From NCBI GenBank assembly GCA_021794705.1, contig JAJYQH010000337.1, forward strand, positions 1 to 9,133: a DNA stretch of 9,133 nucleotides. The letters run 5' to 3'. Positions within the stretch are counted from its first letter, which is position 1, and every line of letters begins with the position of its first letter. Below, in pieces: positions 8,005 to 9,133 of this stretch. The notes beneath the pieces are model-generated. The model searched no databases, had not been told where the DNA came from, and saw only the letters and a list, made by a program, of their open reading frames with translations. Both the position numbers and the translations under genes were made by a program. The stretch comes from Actinomycetes bacterium (GTDB taxonomy: Bacteria > Actinomycetota > Actinomycetes > Propionibacteriales > Propionibacteriaceae).

Positions 8005-8010
8005 ACCTTA
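8005..8010 (-). promoter_or_regulatory. Possible -10 element of the tal operon (or weak ribosome binding site)
   Basis: On the minus strand TAAGGT matches TANNNT and ends 8 bases before the tal ATG. That spacing would give a leaderless transcript starting at or next to the ATG. The AAGG within it could instead be a weak Shine-Dalgarno site. No -35 is recognisable at 16-19 bp; a TTGGCT lies only 7 bp upstream, too close. The two readings cannot be separated from sequence alone. Confidence 0.3.
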
Positions 8011-8040
8011 GTCGGTGAGCCAATCAGGGCGGGGGCCGCC

Positions 8041-8050
8041 CACGGCCGTG
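8041..8050. repeat. Palindromes in the tal/ctaB divergent promoter region
   Basis: CACGGCCGTG (8041-8050) is a perfect 10-bp palindrome. It sits directly after a GGGCGG-GGG-CCGCCC inverted repeat (8027-8041), between the two divergent promoter candidates. Either could be an operator for a dimeric regulator serving tal or ctaB. Short palindromes are common by chance in GC-rich DNA, so this is only a candidate site. Confidence 0.25.
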
Positions 8051-8074
8051 ACCGGCGGCCACGCCGCACGCGGG

Positions 8075-8080
8075 TAGACT
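8075..8080 (+). promoter_or_regulatory. -10-like element of the ctaB promoter
   Basis: TAGACT is a good actinobacterial -10 hexamer. It lies 81 bp before the ctaB ATG, implying a 5' leader of roughly 70-75 bases. The only -35-like bases, GTGACC at 8048-8053, are 21 bp upstream, longer than usual. The leader holds a 10-bp palindrome, GCTCCGGAGC (8094-8103). An ATG at 8112 in another frame opens a reading frame that overlaps ctaB and is probably a shadow. Confidence 0.45.
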
Positions 8081-8161
8081 GACCGGGTTCACCGCTCCGG
8101 AGCCGCGACCCATGGCCGGCCCCTGTCCCCGTCGTCGCGCCGTTAGGAACCGCCCCGCCAC

Positions 8162-9103
8162 ATGCCCGTCCCAACCCGGAACCCCGCCCAGGCGCCCGCG
8201 GCCACCGTTGCGCGTGCCCGCTGGGCCGACGTGGTGGGCGCCTATGTCGCGCTCACCAAGCCGCGGATCATCGAGCTGCTGCTCGTCACCACGGTCCCGG
8301 CGATGTTCCTGGCGGCCCACGGCGTCCCGCAGTGGCGGCTGGTGCTCGCCACGATGGTGGGCGGCATGTTCGCGGCGGGCAGCGCGAACACCTTCAACTG
8401 CGTCATCGACCGCGACATCGATGAGGTGATGCGCCGCACCCGGCGGCGTCCGATGCCCCGGCACCAGGTGCCGGCGTCGTCGGCCTACGCCTTCGGGGTG
8501 GTCCTGGGGATCATCGCCACCCTGGTCCTGGGGTTCGGAGCCAACTGGCTCTCGGCGGTGCTCGCCCTGGGGGCGAACGCCTTCTACGTCTTCGTCTACA
8601 CCCTGTGGCTCAAGCGGCGCACGTCGCAGAACATCGTGTGGGGCGGCATCGCCGGCTGCTTCCCGCCGCTCATCGGCTGGACGGCGGTGACCGGGCGGGT
8701 CGGGTGGGCGCCGCTCGTGCTGTTCCTCATCGTCTTCTTCTGGACGCCGCCGCACACGTGGGCGCTCGCCTTCCGGTACCGCGACGACTACGCCGCGGCC
8801 CACGTGCCCATGCTGCCGGTGGTGATGGACGCGACCCGGGTCGCCCGGCGCATCCTCGTCTACTCCGTGCTCACGGTCGCCACGTCGCTGCTCGTGTGGC
8901 CGGCCGCCCACACCGGGTGGCTCTATCCCCTCGTGGCAGCGGGCACCGGAGTGGTGTTCCTCTGGGAGGCCGTGCAGCTGCTGCGTCGCGCGCAGGCCGG
9001 TCTGGTCGGCGCCCAGCTGCGGCCGATGCGGCTGTTCCACTGGTCCAACTCCTACCTGGCCCTGGTGTTCATCGCCGCGGCCGTCGACCCCCTGATCTTC
9101 TAG
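8162..9103 (+). CDS. ctaB: Protoheme IX farnesyltransferase (heme O synthase)
   Basis: This enzyme attaches a farnesyl group to protoheme IX to make heme O, the precursor of heme A for the aa3-type cytochrome c oxidase. It is an integral membrane protein of the UbiA prenyltransferase family (COX10/CyoE/CtaB). The protein has 313 residues with many hydrophobic segments. Key motifs: [18 protein letters not shown] (31-48), the first Asp-rich site N79-C-V-I-D83-R-D-I-D87 followed by [10 protein letters not shown] (90-99), [20 protein letters not shown] (151-170), and the second Asp-rich site YRDDY (206-210) followed by HVPMLPVV. All expected polar residues are present. The N-terminus has about 25 extra residues before the first helix. 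The ATG at 8162 has AGGAA 12 bases upstream, a rather long gap. It diverges from tal; in many actinobacteria tkt lies between them. Confidence 0.97.
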   Translation: MPVPTRNPAQAPAATVARARWADVVGAYVALTKPRIIELLLVTTVPAMFLAAHGVPQWRLVLATMVGGMFAAGSANTFNCVIDRDIDEVMRRTRRRPMPRHQVPASSAYAFGVVLGIIATLVLGFGANWLSAVLALGANAFYVFVYTLWLKRRTSQNIVWGGIAGCFPPLIGWTAVTGRVGWAPLVLFLIVFFWTPPHTWALAFRYRDDYAAAHVPMLPVVMDATRVARRILVYSVLTVATSLLVWPAAHTGWLYPLVAAGTGVVFLWEAVQLLRRAQAGLVGAQLRPMRLFHWSNSYLALVFIAAAVDPLIF

Positions 9104-9128
9104 TCGCCATGAGCCTGTCCCAGGCGTC

Positions 9129-9133
9129 AGATC
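9129..9133 (+). other. Possible sequencing-adapter remnant at the right end
   Basis: The last five bases, AGATC, equal the first five of the Illumina read-through adapter (AGATCGGAAGAGC), the reverse complement of what is seen at the left end. Five bases alone are weak evidence; the match at both ends in the right orientation makes it more credible. Confidence 0.4.

Noticed and set aside
7997..8023. A longer tal from an in-frame TTG at 8023
   Set aside because: The nine added residues do not look like the family N-terminus, and the ATG at 7996 is a better start codon.
8112..8161. An upstream open frame starting in the ctaB leader
   Set aside because: It runs on into ctaB in another frame as a 105-codon Arg/Ser/Pro-rich shadow, and no ribosome binding site precedes its ATG.
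8024..9040. A 338-codon minus-strand open frame opposite ctaB
   Set aside because: Its composition (Arg, His, Gly, Glu and Pro rich) is that of a frame shadow, and ctaB is certain on the other strand.
9109..9128. An ATG six bases after the ctaB stop that could start another gene
   Set aside because: Only about seven codons are visible, there is no ribosome binding site, and the last bases may be adapter, so nothing can be supported.

Overview
The window is a stretch of core carbon-metabolism genes from a high-GC Gram-positive bacterium (Actinomycetota, class Actinomycetes). Four things support this: G+C of roughly 70% by eye, frequent GTG start codons, the actinobacteria-specific RNA polymerase-binding protein RbpA, and OpcA beside zwf. 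I cannot place it in a family or genus with confidence. The RbpA and TpiA sequences read most like those of Streptomyces-type actinomycetes.

Layout. Plus strand, left part: the 3' end of gap (GAPDH, cut by the window edge), then pgk and tpiA (lower glycolysis), secG (protein export) and rbpA (transcription). Minus strand, middle: a tight operon read right to left, tal - zwf - opcA - pgl (pentose phosphate pathway), whose 3' end converges on rbpA. Plus strand, right end: ctaB/COX10 (heme O synthase), divergent from tal across a 165-bp promoter region. All gaps between genes are under 170 bp. Several hold strong inverted repeats that look like terminators or attenuators: gap/pgk, tpiA/secG, secG/rbpA and rbpA/pgl.

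How it works together. Zwf, with its partner OpcA, makes NADPH and 6-phosphogluconolactone from glucose-6-phosphate. Pgl hydrolyses the lactone, and Tal returns pentose-derived sugars to glycolysis as fructose-6-phosphate and erythrose-4-phosphate. GAPDH, PGK and TPI handle the triose phosphates. SecG, RbpA and CtaB are conserved neighbours rather than members of these pathways.

I see no undescribed system, mobile element, CRISPR array, tRNA or rRNA. The points worth a second look are: probable sequencing-adapter remnants at both ends; the absence of the transketolase gene that usually sits between ctaB and tal; a strong terminator-like hairpin inside the gap-pgk unit; a 17-bp perfect inverted repeat after tpiA; and signs of leaderless transcription for secG and possibly tal.
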